Shown one piece after another: positions 1 through 11,796 of a stretch of DNA of 64,000 bases. Source of the stretch: Argopecten irradians (taxonomy: Eukaryota; Mollusca; Bivalvia; Pectinida; Pectinidae). Positions within the stretch are counted from its first letter, which is position 1, and each line of letters starts with the position of its first letter. Location: positions 38,433,604 to 38,497,603 of the forward strand of contig NC_091138.1 of the NCBI RefSeq assembly GCF_041381155.1. The letters run 5' to 3'. The notes below the pieces were generated by a model. It searched no databases. It was not told the origin of the DNA and was given only the letters and a program-made list of their open reading frames with translations. A program made the position numbers and the translations under genes.

Positions 1-1403
1 ATTTTCCCCAAATAGTAAAGTAATATTTTACTCTCTCTGTTTATAATGGTCAATATTTTTAAGGCACAGCAGAATTTCTTTTTTCTTTATTGATTTTTCA
101 ACATTGTATTGTTTTCAAAAAACAATTATTAATCATCTAGAATCAAACTCAACAATTCTCTTCCCTGCCATATTATCAAATCAAAGACAAATCGCTTAAA
201 ATCGTGGACTCTACATTCTAAAACGTGCAATGAACGTTTCATTATTAAACGTTAATCCTTGGATACAACTTTCAGGAAAAAAGATGATTGATTTTGCTTA
301 TAAATTTCATGTTTCCTCGATATAACAATAATACTAACAAACCAATTCTAATGTACCATTAGAGGTTAATTGGTGATTAGTTGAAAGCAGACGATAAATG
401 ACCTTTAAGAAGAAAGTACTTTACAGCTAATTTTTCTTAAATTAGTCACCATTATCTCTCAGTAGCCCGCTTTTGTTATGGAACATATTTGATATAAAGA
501 AACATGGTCAATATTTTCAATATGTTCGTCTTTTAAACAATGTTTTACCTCAGAAGTAGGCAAGTCTTATCAAGCACGTGATGGAAGTCGCAATTACAGC
601 TGTTTTACGTTAGTGTCGAATACAGCAATAGTACACGTGGAAAGTATATTCCAACAATGTCTATGCTAGTTGCTGAAAACAATTACTCGGGGAAAACAAT
701 TAAACGTACTGCGCGTAAAAGAATAATGAGTTCAGTAATTTACGCCTAAATACCTTCAATAGAGGTGTTATTATTAACAAGCACATGGAAATCTTTCTGT
801 CAAATGATTCAATGTATTAAGTGTATATCCCCGTGTCGTCTTTTCCCATCCATTAACTTTATCAGGTAAATATGAAATACATTTTGTAACTTTACTTACA
901 TCTTTGTTCTCCGCACACAAGCTTATCCCATATAGTTGTCTACTTGTCTTTGGAACAAGTGATAGTATAATGCCTTATCTATAAATGCCCTTAATATACC
1001 TCGCGTCGCTATCAAATATTGACCTCGGTGTCAAGGGAGTCAGTAGGTCTTAAGGCTAACTATTAACATCAAAATTAGATCAGTTAAATCGATTCTGAAG
1101 ATTCAGCGAATTTTCGTTGTCCCTGCATAATTTATCTGATACGTACAATAGACTCCTGAAAGCTGCGATGAAATCCTCAATTTGGGTAAATCTGTATTAA
1201 TATTGCACCAAATTGACTGACATGTCTTAATTGTCGGTACGCACGTCATTATATAACATTGTGAAACGTCTGGTTGAAGCACCATATCAGACCGCGACAA
1301 CAGAAAACAAAATTGTATGTATGTTGTAGTTGCAGCACCAAGAAAGGAAATATGTAAGAATCTAAATTATAATAAACACCCTTAGGGTGTTGAATAAAGT
1401 AGA
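1..1403. other. intergenic, no gene seen
   Basis: AT-rich sequence without a convincing reading frame, splice-linked exon or recognisable repeat. Short open frames here show no family signature. Confidence 0.5.
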
Positions 1404-1860
1404 TTTCGTTTGTTTATTTGATTGATTATTTTAACGTCCTATTAACAGCTATGGTCATGTAAGAACGGCCTCCATTGTATGCAGTGTGTAGTGTGTGTGA
1501 AGTGCGTGTTTTGGGAGACTGCAGTATGTTCGTGTTGTGTCTTCTTGTATAGAGGAACTGTTGCCCTTTTCATACTGATATATCACTGACGTTTGCCGCC
1601 GAAGACACCAAACAACACACCCCACCCCGGTCACAATATACTGACAACGGGCGAACCAGTCGTCCTACTCTTGTATGCTTAGTGCTAAGCAGGATCAGAA
1701 ACTATCTTTTTAATTGACTTTAATTTGTCTCGGCCAGGGGACAGAACCCAAAGCATACTTCACATGGGCGAGCGCCCAACAAAAAGCAAAAGTGAGGGTG
1801 TGTAAAGGAAGACGTTAGGAATAACGGTCAGTTAGGAGAAGAGAAAAGATAAGATCCTTA
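1404..1860 (-). mobile_element. S1 SINE, tail-side part, split by LTR element
   Basis: The sequence begins with TTTG repeats (reverse complement of a CAAA tail) and runs through the S1 body in reverse orientation up to AAGATCCTTA. The rest of the same copy, from CTTAATTAAGTCGCC to TTCTAACG, resumes at 12589-12645, immediately after the 3' LTR. The two pieces join in the order seen in uninterrupted copies such as 11276-11796, so the LTR element landed inside this SINE. Confidence 0.8.
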
Positions 1861-2796
1861 TGTAACGAATATTACATTATCTACTTTTAGCAGATAATCA
1901 TAATATCTATGTTAATAAAACATGAGATATATCCTGACGTAAATATATTACACTTAGTTTATAACGGAAATTCCCGACAACTTCGACATGGCGGATGGAC
2001 CATGCCATTCAAAATGGCGATTCATCAACTTTGATTCAGACGATTGAAGACGATTGCAGGTCGATTATCTTACCTTATACTGTAAACGAAGTATGTTTAG
2101 ATTCTTTATTATGTTATTAATTATATATTATTGTTGTATGCACTCGAAACCACCAGAAAGCCAATTATTCTGCGAAATTCCATGCCAGAGAGCGGCGGTT
2201 GTTTTTCGGATCTAGATTGTGACGTCACAACATGTAAGCTCGATTCTGATTGGTCAATAGGGTACCGGCGGCGAGTATAAAAGGCCGTCGGAAAACGTCG
2301 AACTTCAGTTCGATCTTCGACTCACTCTCTGCAGGACTTGTATATTCCTACAGACTTTCTAACTGAAATACTTACAGGATGTCATCAGTTCCACCTTAGC
2401 GATGGGAAGGCATCCAAGTTTGTTTGATTTCTCAATACTAGTGTTCTATATATTCGAGCATTACTTACTATAATAATTTACGTTAAAGTCACCTTACGTT
2501 CGTTTTGACCCTATTATTGAGTTATCATAAACTATCGTAACTTAACAAGTACAGTACGATCTCACCAGATGAGCTAACGTGTCGGCATTGTTAATAATAT
2601 TATAACAGAAGAAGTGTTTAGCTATCTGTTCCAAAATTTCATACCAGTGTACTTTATTGTAATCTTATATCATTCTTGTCAACATAATAAATATGCCAGA
2701 ACTTTTACAAAAGTGTTTGCCAAGTATATCTTATAAATCCACGATACTGGACAGGAGCAAACCTGGGGTTATGTAACACCCGTTAAAAACGTTACA
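1861..2796 (+). repeat. 5' LTR
   Basis: The 936-bp LTR starts TGTAACG and ends AACGTTACA. It matches the copy at 10399-12588 over long blocks, for example the stretch near GGAAATTCCCGACAA and the TATA region. The two LTRs differ by many substitutions and indels, which points to an old insertion. Confidence 0.85.
2220..2283 (+). promoter_or_regulatory. LTR promoter: CRE, CCAAT-type box, TATA box
   Basis: A perfect CRE palindrome TGACGTCA lies at 2220-2227, ATTGG (inverted CCAAT) follows near 2249, and TATAAAAG is at 2276-2283. The 3' LTR keeps the TATA box at 10840-10847, but its CRE reads TGACATCA. Spacing suits an RNA polymerase II promoter within the U3 region; activity is inferred. Confidence 0.6.
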
Positions 2797-2815
2797 TTGG
2801 CGTCGTGGGGAGAAT
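2797..2815 (+). other. putative primer-binding site
   Basis: The LTR ends in CA and is followed by TTGGCGTCGTGGGGAGA. TGG immediately after the LTR is the usual start of a tRNA primer-binding site, because tRNAs end in CCA. The matching tRNA was not identified. Confidence 0.5.
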
Positions 2816-3705
2816 TGATTTTCTTTTTGATAATATATAATCTCCTATATCTAGGTGGGAAAGATATATGGAACAAACATTCAAATATTTGTGGTAATTC
2901 TAATGCAAACAATGGATGAATCAGGTGAAGTTATTATCCAGAATAGGCCAAGGTCTTGCTTTCCCAGATTTCGTATCATTGATCAACTTAATTCTTCTCA
3001 TACTTCTCAATGCTCGAATAATCAAACACCAATAATGAATTCTCCCTCTAAAAATACAAATAATGAGGTATTAAGAGCAATCAATCTTATCGGTGAAAAG
3101 TTAAATGTTCTTTCTGAAGAGTCGAAGTTTATGAAAGATCATATGGATCATTTTGAAACCTGAATTGGTAATAAACCTGAATTCGTATAAATGAGGAAAG
3201 TAGATCTGGTTTGAGAAGTCATGTGAACCACAGTACTCCTTATAATAGTTATAATAGAAATGAAAACCACACAGCATCAAGGCTCATACATAAACCGCCA
3301 CATGAACATATAAATGTTGGTAAAATTAAAACCCCAACACTATGATAGGAATGAAGATTTTGAAGAATATCTCTCCAAATTTGAAATCATTACTGATATT
3401 GACAATTGGGACTATAGAGAAAAACCTGTATTCAGCTGGTTGTCTAGGTGGCAATGCTAGAGCCATTCTGACAGAGTGAAGTCCCCTTGAGCAACAAGAC
3501 TTTGATTCTCTGGTGAATATTTAAACACAAGATATGGGTCTATTGAACGTTCTGAAATGATCAGAGTAAGTCTCCAAACTAGAACTAGAGGTAGCGATGA
3601 AACTCTATCTGAGTTAGCTCAATCTATTAGAAAGTTAACTAGACAAGCATATCCAACTGCAGATTCGTCACTTACAAATGTTCTTGCATTGGATCATTTC
3701 ATTGA

Positions 3706-4999
3706 ATTTTTTTTTTCTCATTCAAATTTTTTATTGATTTTCATGAACATGTTATTACACAGAACAAGGAATACAATTCATCACAATACCAATAATATGT
3801 CTTACATTACAATTTTGTATATATGCAACAAGTAACAATTGGACATACACATTTACACAAACCCTACAAGACCAACATTTCATCTATCTACAATATGTGA
3901 GTCAAGAGACAACTAAATTTCAATGTTTTCTTTTTCAAACAAGGCATGCCATCCTCCCATTCTTATAGGGAATTTTGTATATTCATTTTTAGATATATAC
4001 ATGACCTTTTCCGCCTCATAATACTTACATATATGTAATTTAAGTACTTCAAAACATACATAAATTTTCTTAATTCTACAGTGATATACTTATTGTTTGA
4101 AAAGTAATGACATTATATTAAACATATTGTTATGTCGACCATGTAGACCAAGCAGTATTGATAATGGTGATAAACTAACATTGAAAGTGGTTTTCTCAAG
4201 TAACCATTTCTCAAACTCCTTACGAAGTTTTGCTATCCTTGAACATTCGTAAAACAAATGTATATATGTTTCATTTTCATCACTACAGAATGTACATAGC
4301 GGAGAATCCACTACCTTAATTCTGAATAGAAAAATATTAGTTGGTAAAATTCTATGGACCAGACGATATTGCAGCCACCTTAACTTGGTATCCTGTGTTT
4401 GTTTAAAAATAATCCTGTGGGTTTTTGTCCACCAGAACTCGTCATCATCATCCAGCCCTAAGTCACATGCCCATTTCACCTTGTAAGAGTTATTAATTGA
4501 TAATCCATATGATTGAGTTAAAGTGTATATTATTCTTTTTCCAGGTTTATCCGAGACTATGATTTCTAAGAAATATGGAAAATTTGGGGGATCCATGATA
4601 TTGGACTTCTCCCTCAAACTTGGAAAAGATTCTATTTATACCTTCTTTAATCCTTCTAAGTGAAAGGAGGTTGAAAATGATAAAATTGGCAAAAGTTTGG
4701 ATAAGCAAAAATGTCTCCATTTTTGTCAATCATATCTTGAACTGTTTTTATTCCTCTCTCATACAAGTCTCTCTAGTAAACTGTTTTTTATCAATGGTAA
4801 AGAGAAAGTTGAACCACAAAGGTTCTGCTAATATATACATGTCATCGGGAGGAAATACTTTTTTAACCTCTGAAAGCATCAAGAAAACCTCCTTCGAAAA
4901 TCAATTATTTGTTCTTTTGACATCAATTTATAAAATCCATCACCAGCATTAGAGAGATGAAGTTCAACTTAATGCTCATTGTACCCTAACAGGACATGT
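3706..4999 (-). mobile_element. 5'-truncated LINE inserted in gag
   Basis: The insertion is about 1.29 kb in reverse orientation. It begins with a T-run (poly-A tail on its own strand) and is flanked by an 11-bp direct repeat CATTTCATTGA at 3695-3705 and 5000-5010. Removing it restores the continuous Gag phrase ALDHFI-DFIPDSD. Tail, target duplication and 5' truncation are hallmarks of target-primed reverse transcription. Confidence 0.85.
4090..4617 (-). pseudogene. LINE ORF2 C-terminal fragment (zf-RVT)
   Basis: A 175-codon frame holds the zinc-binding region that follows the reverse transcriptase in many LINE ORF2 proteins: LRWLQYRLVHRILPTN, then CTFCSDENETYIHLFYEC with the C-x2-C..H..C pattern. 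A neighbouring frame (4547-4729) continues upstream, so a frameshift separates them. The RT catalytic region is absent because of 5' truncation. The fragment is inert; the LINE clade was not assigned. Confidence 0.75.
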
Positions 5000-5714
5000 C
5001 ATTTCATTGATTTTATCCCAGATTCTGATGTAAGACTGAGGATAAGAGATTTTAGGCCTAAAAATATGGATGAAGAAGAAACCCATGCTGTAAGGCTTGA
5101 AGCACATAGACTAGCTGATAAGCAATGGTTAAAGACTGCTCACACAAACCAAAAACCTATCTATCCAGTCTCCACCTCAGTATATTGAAACTGAAGGTGA
5201 GCACGCAAGTGTAGATGCACTAACAAGAAGTATACTTTCTCTTGAAAGATTTACCAAATATATTATTACTAGTTTGGGTCAAAACAATGAGAGAAATCTT
5301 CGAAGTCAGAACCGACAGAGAAGTGTATGGAATGGAAATGGTAATCAAATAAACCAAAATCCATTCAATCAATCTCAAAATCAATCTTTTAGACATCAGT
5401 CAAGGGGAGGTAATCCACCCCATGGTAAACCCCATCATTCAAATAACCAGAGCAGACATGGTGGTTAGTATAACAATTTGAGAAACCAATCTTTTAGTCA
5501 ATCAGGTCAGTCTCATGGATTTATGATCCAGAGACAAGGGAGACAACTCTCTGCTAATTTCCATACAAATGACAAAGATTCTACATACTACTCTAACACT
5601 AGTCAATCCACTGATCAAAATGTTCAGGGAAACTTTTAAAGGCTGAGTTCGAGGGTCAAAAGTCAGTGTCATTTCAGGAAAGACCCGATAACATAACTAT
5701 AGGCAGTTTAAGTG

Positions 5715-6165
5715 TAAAAGGAGCGGGTCGGTGTGACTTGTACATAGTGTTAAATACGGTCTCTGTCACTCAGCTGACGGAGCATGCTTCTTTGGCTCAG
5801 TAGGTAGAGCCGTATATTTCCATACCGGAGACCCGGGTTCGATTCCTGGTCGGGGCACTCGACAGAAATGTGTATTTTCCCTGTTCTTCTACATTGGTGC
5901 CCAACTAAATAACCCATGGTAGTTGGTTAAAGAGTCTCGGGTTGAGATTTAGGAAATCTCAAGAAAAACAGGGGGAGTAGTGTAAAAGGAGCGGGTCGGT
6001 GTGACTTGTACATAGTGTTAAATACGGTCTCTGTCACTTTGCTGACGGAGCATGCTTCTTTGGCTCAGTAGGTAGAGCCGTAGATTTCCACGCCGGAGAC
6101 CCGTGTTCGATTCCTGGTCGGGGCACTCGACAGGAATGTGTATTTTCCCTGTTCTTCTACATAAG
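5715..6165 (+). mobile_element. T2 tRNA-derived SINE, partial tandem dimer
   Basis: Two copies of a unit start at GTGTAAAAGGAGCGGGTCGG (about 5718 and 5982). Each contains an A box (TGGCTCAGTAGG) and a B box (GGTTCGATTCC or GTTCGATTCC), so the head comes from a tRNA. The tRNA arms no longer pair at the acceptor stem, so these are not tRNA genes. The first copy has a 3' body before the second head; the second breaks off where protease sequence resumes. Confidence 0.75.
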
Positions 6166-6343
6166 TAATAGCAAAGATGGGTTGTTTGTTCCCATTAAAA
6201 TTGGAACATATAGATTACCTTCACTTGTAGATACTGGTGCCTCAGTCACTCTCAGTAAAGAGTACCTAGAAAAGTAAGATCCAAACAAAACCATAGCAGT
6301 ACAGCCATTATCATTAAATATGGTTACTGCAACTGGAGAAAAG

Positions 6344-7498
6344 TTTGTTTGATTTATTAACGTCCTATTAACAGCTATGGTCATGTAAGGACGGCATCCC
6401 ATGTATGCGGTGTGTTGCCTGTGGGGCCGCGGTGGCCGAGTGGTTAAGATGTTCCGGCATATTACCACAAGCCCTCCACCTCTGGGATGCGGGTTCGAAT
6501 CCCATGTGGGGCAGTTGCCAGGTACTGACCGCTGACCGGTGGTTTTTCTCCGGGTACTCCGGCTTTCCTCCACCAACAAACCTGGCACGTCCTGACGTAA
6601 AACTAAACAAACCAAAGTGTTGCCTGTATGTTGTGCGAGGTGCGTTTGTTTGTTTGATTTATTAACGTCCTATTAACAGCTATGGTCATGTAAGGACGGC
6701 CTCCCATGTATGCGGTGTGTTGCGTGTATGTTGTGCAAGGTGAGTGTACTGGGAGACTGCGGTATGTTCGTGTTGTGTCTTCTTGTATAGTGGAACTGTT
6801 GCCCTTTTTATAGTGCTATATCACTGAAGCATGCCGCCGAAGACACCAAGCAACACACCCCACCCGGTCACATTATACTGACAACGGGCGAACCAGTCGT
6901 CCCACTCCCTGTATGCTGAACGCTAAGCAGGAGAAGAAACTACCACTTTTATAGACTTTGGTGTGTCTCGGCCAGGGGACAGAACCCAGAGCCTTCCTCA
7001 CAGGGGCGAACGCTCAACTCAAGGCCAAAAGTGAGGCGGTGCCAAGGGAGGCATTAGGAAAGATAAAGTCAGTTAGGAAGAAGAGAAAAGGTGCGTGTTT
7101 TGGGAGACTGCGGTATATTCATGTTGTGTCTTCTTGTATAGTGGAACTATTACCCTTTTTATAGTGCTATATCACTGAAGCATGCCGCCGAAGACACCAA
7201 GCAACATACCCCACCCGGTCACATTATACTGACAACGGGCGAACTAGTCGTCCCACTCCCGTTATGCTGAGCGCTAAGCAGGAGCAGAAACTACCACTTT
7301 TATAGACTTTGGTGTGTCTCGGCCAGGGGACAGAACCCAGAGCCTTCCTCACAGGGGCGAGCGCTCAACTAAAGGCCAAAAGTAAAGTGGTGTCAAGGAA
7401 GACGTTAGGAAGAATAAATTAATTTAGGAAGAAAGAAAAGATAAGATCATGCAATAGGGGCAGCAGGTACAATTTTAACGCCCTACCTGCAGGAAAGA
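6344..7498 (-). mobile_element. S1 SINE cluster inserted in protease
   Basis: Reverse-oriented S1 sequence is flanked by a 10-bp direct repeat TGGAGAAAAG (6334-6343 and 7499-7508). The cluster is composite: an S1 tail fragment, a T3 tRNA-SINE in the opposite direction (6421-6640), a nearly full S1 (6646-7090), and a second partial S1 body (7091-7495) ending at the CCTGCAGG head. The direct repeat marks one original insertion into the LTR element; the rest are later insertions or duplications. Confidence 0.75.
6421..6640 (+). mobile_element. T3 tRNA-derived SINE
   Basis: The head has an A box (GTGGCCGAGTGGTTAAGAT) and a B box (GGTTCGAATCCC), followed by a body rich in ACCGGTGG and CTCCGG and a tail ACTAAACAAACCAAAG. 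The long spacing between boxes recalls Leu or Ser tRNA, but the ends do not pair as an acceptor stem, so this is a SINE rather than a tRNA gene. Confidence 0.7.
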
Positions 7499-7899
7499 TG
7501 GAGAAAAGAAACCCTTTATTGCAAAATATTGTTTAGATATAGATCTAAGTTGTCAACGACTAAAGCATGATTTTCTCATTGCTGACATCAAACTGAATGG
7601 AATATTAGGTCTATTTTATTCATTCAGTTGATATGCTCTTGAATAAAAACTGTATATCAGTTAAGGGAAGAAATGTTCAATGTTTACGATTTCAACATGA
7701 AATTGAACCTGCATGTAGCAGAGTTGCTATAGATGTGGATATAGAATTACCTTTATATAGCGAAACTATTATTTTGGAGAAAATTATTGACCAAATATTT
7801 AGAGACAAAATGACAATTGTGGAACCAACATCTAATATGGTGATGAAGCACCAGCAAAAGCTAAATATGAAAGAGGAAAAATGTAAGTTATACAGAAAT

Positions 7900-8520
7900 T
7901 CTGTAGTGGCTACACTCGATGTTGTAGATGTTAGTATTGAACCTTCTTGAGCAGAGGCAGTAAAAAATTGGTCAACACCCTCAAATGTTAAGGAAGTAAG
8001 AAGTTTCCTTGGCTTAGGCTCATATTATAGAAAATTTGTTTATAAATTTGCTGACATTGCAAAACCTTTGCACAAACTCACAGAAAAAAAAATCAGAAAT
8101 ATGATTGGACAGAAGATTGTCAAACTGCATTTGACAAGCTGAAAAGTGCTTAAACAAATTGTCCTGTGTTATCATTTCCAATGAAAGATCAAGGTATCTT
8201 CTTTCTAGATACAGACGCTTCCAATATTGGTATGAGCGCTGTATCATCACAAATACCAAATGGGATAGAGAAGAACTTCAAGCAATTAAAGTTCAATTAA
8301 AAACTTCCATCATTATTTATATTGATAGTTTTTCAGAGTTAGAACTGACCATGGAGCTCTAACCTGGCTCATTAATTTCAAAAATCCCGAAGGACAAGTT
8401 GTTAGATGTTTCGAGTTCTTAGCAACATATCAGTTTCAGATTGAACATCGAGCTGGTCGATCACATGGAAATGCTGATGCTCTTTCCAGACGACCATGTT
8501 CATCAGAAAATTGTCAACAC
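7900..8520 (+). pseudogene. RT C-terminus and RNase H of gypsy-like pol
   Basis: The sequence translates to the typical junction of Ty3/gypsy pol: VKEVRSFLGLGSYYRKFV, then AKPLHKLTEK, the RNase H motif FFLDTDASNIGMSAVSSQ, and RTDHGALTWLINFKNPEG followed by HRAGRSHGNADALSRRP at 8330-8500. Frames change several times and stops are present. The RT palm with its Asp pair should precede 7900, but the preceding frame passes straight from protease-like sequence to the RT tail, so the catalytic core was deleted. Confidence 0.75.
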
Positions 8521-9526
8521 TACAAAGGCAGAGGAAAGGTACATATATATAACTGAAACTACTACACCAGTTAATGTGGTTACCAACTCAGTAGCTTATT
8601 GTTGTCCTGTCTGCAAACATTCACAAGCACAGGGTTCTGAGAATTCACTCATTCATCTCAGGAACAGTCCTTGTAGAAAAGAAAACTCAACAATTAAACC
8701 AACCGATCTCTCACAAGATTGTGTTTATCAAGCACAAATTAGGGATGAAAACCTTAGTTTAGTCATGAAGTGGGTGAAAACTGATAAAAGACCAGAATGG
8801 AATAATATATCAAACCTCAGTAAGAATGTAAATACTACTTGGTCCAAAGATACCTTTGTGAAATATTTGAATCTCCTCAGCAAAGCCTTGTTGAGAGGCA
8901 CATAACTGGTAAACATTCCAGCTTTGCTTACATGTGCCAGCAGTGCAAGAGGTTGATGTCACGCCCTGGGATGAAACAACACCGGTCAAACGGTCAACCA
9001 TGACTTACAGCCCAGAAGAGCAGAAGGAGTTTAGACAATTCCAGATATCAAGGAGTCAAAAAGTGAAGACAGTCATGAGGGAATTACCTACGGAGAGGAC
9101 TTTGAAGAAAGGTAATGAGAAATGTGCGTCCAAGAGGAAGAGAACAATTTTGTTGACATTCCCAACAAGAAGTGTGCTACTAGACCTAGACCAAGTGTTC
9201 CCGTTCCGCAGACTCCATACATTCCTGCTCCAATCCCACGCAGTCCTATCTTACCTCCTACCAACATATGTACACCAGCTTCATCATCATCATCTTCAGC
9301 AGTGGAAGCTAGGAAATCCAGGATACCGATCAGATATGTTTCTTTCAAAGACACTGATAACTTGTCATGTTCCTCATCATCATCCTCATCAAAATCATCT
9401 GTTGTATCGGTAACAGCTCCCAGTAGCCCAATTCTACCTCTGCCAGCAGAGAAGGAGCAGGCTCCAACTCAGTCCACTCCTGCTAAGGTTAAGACTGTGT
9501 CTATTTTCACCAGTACCATTCTGTGA
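8441..9526 (+). pseudogene. pol 3' remainder, Cys motif and Ser/Pro-rich sequence
   Basis: After the DALSRRP motif there is a possible zinc-binding stretch (CCPVCKHSQ near 8600) and a segment ending in MCQQCK-like sequence near 8930, where the integrase HHCC domain would be expected. The integrase core with its D,D,E residues was not found. The frame at 9122-9526 is rich in Pro and Ser with a run of six Ser near 9280. I do not recognise a domain in it. Confidence 0.4.
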
Positions 9527-9960
9527 GTGTTGGTGAGGAAGAATATGTTCCTATAAAAACCTCTGGTGATTGTTCATCTAACTTTAATTATAAACCTACA
9601 AACAAATTACTCATAAAGTTGAACGGTATTCGAGACTGTCAGGACAACAGATGTATCCTGAACGCTGGTGACAGAAGATTTGAAACTAGCCGAACAACCC
9701 TCAAAGAAGACCCTTCTTCTTTTCTTGCTGGAATTGCTACCAAAGAGAGCCATATCAGAAAAATGGTACAGATCGTTTCTTCTTAGATAGGAGTGCCAAG
9801 ATGTTTGACTTTGTACTATGCTTCTTGCGCCATGGACCTAGTGTTACAAAAAGAAACCTGTCATGTAATGTAACACAACCAAGATAATTGGTGACCGAGG
9901 CAGAGTTTTATGAGCTCGAGGAACTAAAACCAATTGTTGAAACAAAGATCAAGTCTCTTC
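9523..9960 (+). pseudogene. BTB/POZ (T1/KCTD-like) domain remnant
   Basis: The frame 9523-9786 contains ILNAGDRRFETSRTTLKEDP followed by SSFLAGIA. This resembles the opening strand, helix and threonine-rich turn of T1/KCTD-type BTB domains. A neighbouring frame gives GTDRFFLDRSAKMFDFVLCF then LRHG, the usual second half. VTEAEFYELEELK follows a stop near 9883 and matches the final helix. So the domain is nearly complete but carries one frameshift (about 9745) and one stop. In cellular proteins the domain mediates oligomerisation and cullin-3 or channel assembly. It lies inside the LTR element between pol remnants and the 3' LTR. Confidence 0.65.
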
Positions 9961-10398
9961 TGCTCAACTATAAACTAATACATCCAACGAAAATTCAGGA
10001 TTTGAAAATTTGTAAATATCTATCTATATACACATTGATGAAATAGAATTATTTTTGTAAGTATTAATGTGCTAATCAAAACCAATACAAACATTTACCT
10101 TGTATAGGTGACAAATACAGGTAAAATGTACATTAAATACATAAATTGAGAATAAATGAAATAAGGCCTAAATAAATAGCTATGTTCTATTACAAATTCA
10201 AATTATTATCATATGATAAAAATAATTAAGCATTAATTTGTAAATATGTCAACATGTCATATCAAAATGTAATAATATATAAATGCATATGTATATAATT
10301 TCATTATCATATTTATAAAGTTTAAATGTTTGATAAGTGTGAAACTTATCTGTAGTCGATAAATGAAGTAAATTTGTGAGAGTGAAGCACCATTGATA
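9961..10398. other. AT-rich stretch before 3' LTR
   Basis: Very AT-rich, without a frame or repeat that I recognise. A polypurine tract would be expected just before 10399, but no convincing one is visible. Confidence 0.4.
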
Positions 10399-11275
10399 TG
10401 TAAATATTGTATTTATACGTGAATTATATATAATATAATTTATTGATTCAAAAAATTACAGTTATATTAATAATAATCCTGTCGTAAATATATTATACTT
10501 AATTTATAACGGAAATTCCCGACAATTTCGACATGGCGGATCGACCATGCCATTCAAAATGTCGAGATCCATCAACTTTGAAATAGACGATTGAAGATTA
10601 TTGCAGGTTGATTATCTTACCTTATAGGCTTATACTGTAAACGAAACATGTTTAGCTTCTTTATTATGTTATTAATTCGTGTATTATTGTTGTATGTACT
10701 CGAAACCATCAGAAAGCTCATCATTCTGCGAAATTCCATGCCAGAGAGCGGCGGTTGTTTACAGTTTGGCGGAATCTAGATTGTGACATCACAACATGTA
10801 AGCACGATTCTGATTGGTCAATAGGGTCTCGGCGGTGAGTATAAAAGGCTGTCAAAAAACGTCGAACGACAGTTCGATCTTCGACTCACTCTCTGCAGGA
10901 CTTGTAGATTTCTAGACTTTCAAACTAAAATACTAATTCAAGTTACAGGATATCATTAGTTCCACCTAAGCGATGGGTAGGCATCCAAGTTGTTTGGTTT
11001 CTCAATACTAGTGTTCTATATATTCGAGCATTACTTACCATAATTATTCACGTTAACGTCATCTTACGTTCGTTTACCTACACAACGACGTGATGTATTA
11101 TGGGATACTCCCAAAAGCTGACGATATACGTTGTTAAAGGAAACAATGTGAATATGATTCTAACTTTGATACAATGCAAGGGAAGCAACCTCTACTGAAA
11201 TTAGTAGCACAAGTCATTTTGACTCTATTATTTAGTTATCATAAACTATCGTAACCGTTACAAGTCCAGTACGAT

Positions 11276-11796
11276 TGTTTGTTTGTTTGTTTGATTTATT
11301 AACGTCCCTTAACAGCTATGGGCATGTAAGGACGGCCGCCCATGTATACGGTGTGTTGCGTGTATGTTGTGCGAGGTGAGTGTACTGGGAGACTGCGGTA
11401 TATTCATGTTGCGTCTTCTTGTATAGTGGAACTGTTGCCCTTTTTATAGTGCTATACCACTGAAGCATGCCGCCGAAGACACCAAGCAACACACCCCACC
11501 CGGTCACATTATACTGACAACGGGCGAACCAGTCGTCCCACTCCCTGTATGCTGAGCGCTAAGCAGGAGCCGAAACTACCACTTTATAGACTTTGGTGTG
11601 TCTCGGCCAGGGGACAGAACCTTCCTCACAGGGGCGAACGCTCAACTCAAGGCCAAAAATGAGGCGGTGCCAAGGGAGGCATTAGGAAAGATAAAGTCAA
11701 TTAGGAAGAAGAGAAAAGATAAGATCCTAAATTTAGTCGCCTTTTACGATCATGCAATAGGGGCAGCAGGTACAATTCTAACGCCCTACCTGCAGG
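11276..11796 (-). mobile_element. S1 SINE, full length, reverse
   Basis: The 521-bp copy runs from the TTTG-repeat end to the CCTGCAGG head and is flanked by perfect 10-bp direct repeats CCAGTACGAT (11266-11275 and 11797-11806). Removing it restores the LTR sequence. This copy defines the family boundaries best. The family has no clear tRNA head; the tail repeats and target duplication imply LINE-driven retroposition. Confidence 0.85.

Larger units (their letters stand above)
2885..5640 (+). pseudogene. gag-like polyprotein, broken
   Basis: Reading the frames piecewise gives a Gag-like protein. It has an N-terminal segment (2885-3163), a capsid-like stretch with EDFEEYLSKFE near 3360 and LSELAQSIRKLTRQAYPT near 3610-3660, then ALDHFI. 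The next residues, starting DFIPDSDVRLRIRDFRPK, resume after a LINE insertion at 5000. The C-terminal part (5274-5630) is rich in Asn, Gln, Ser and His. No CCHC zinc knuckle was seen. Stops and frameshifts occur throughout. In related elements this protein packages the RNA. This copy cannot encode an intact one. Confidence 0.75.
6168..7860 (+). pseudogene. retroviral-type aspartic protease, interrupted
   Basis: The first part (6168-6343) encodes FVPIKIGTYRLPSLVDTGAS. The catalytic DTGA lies at 6230-6241. The frame is then cut by the S1/T3 SINE cluster (6344-7498). The C-terminal part resumes about 7509 and continues as the open frame 7633-7950. Such proteases mature the Gag-Pol polyprotein. 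This copy has stops at 6276 and in 7510-7632 besides the insertion, so it is non-functional. Confidence 0.7.

Noticed and set aside
4620..4952. Plus-strand frame of 110 codons
   Set aside because: Antisense to the inserted LINE fragment, whose minus frame carries the zinc-binding motif.
5795..5865. tRNA genes suggested by perfect A and B boxes (also 6080, 6430 and 57285)
   Set aside because: The acceptor stems do not pair and the sequences sit at the heads of repeated elements; they are tRNA-derived SINEs.
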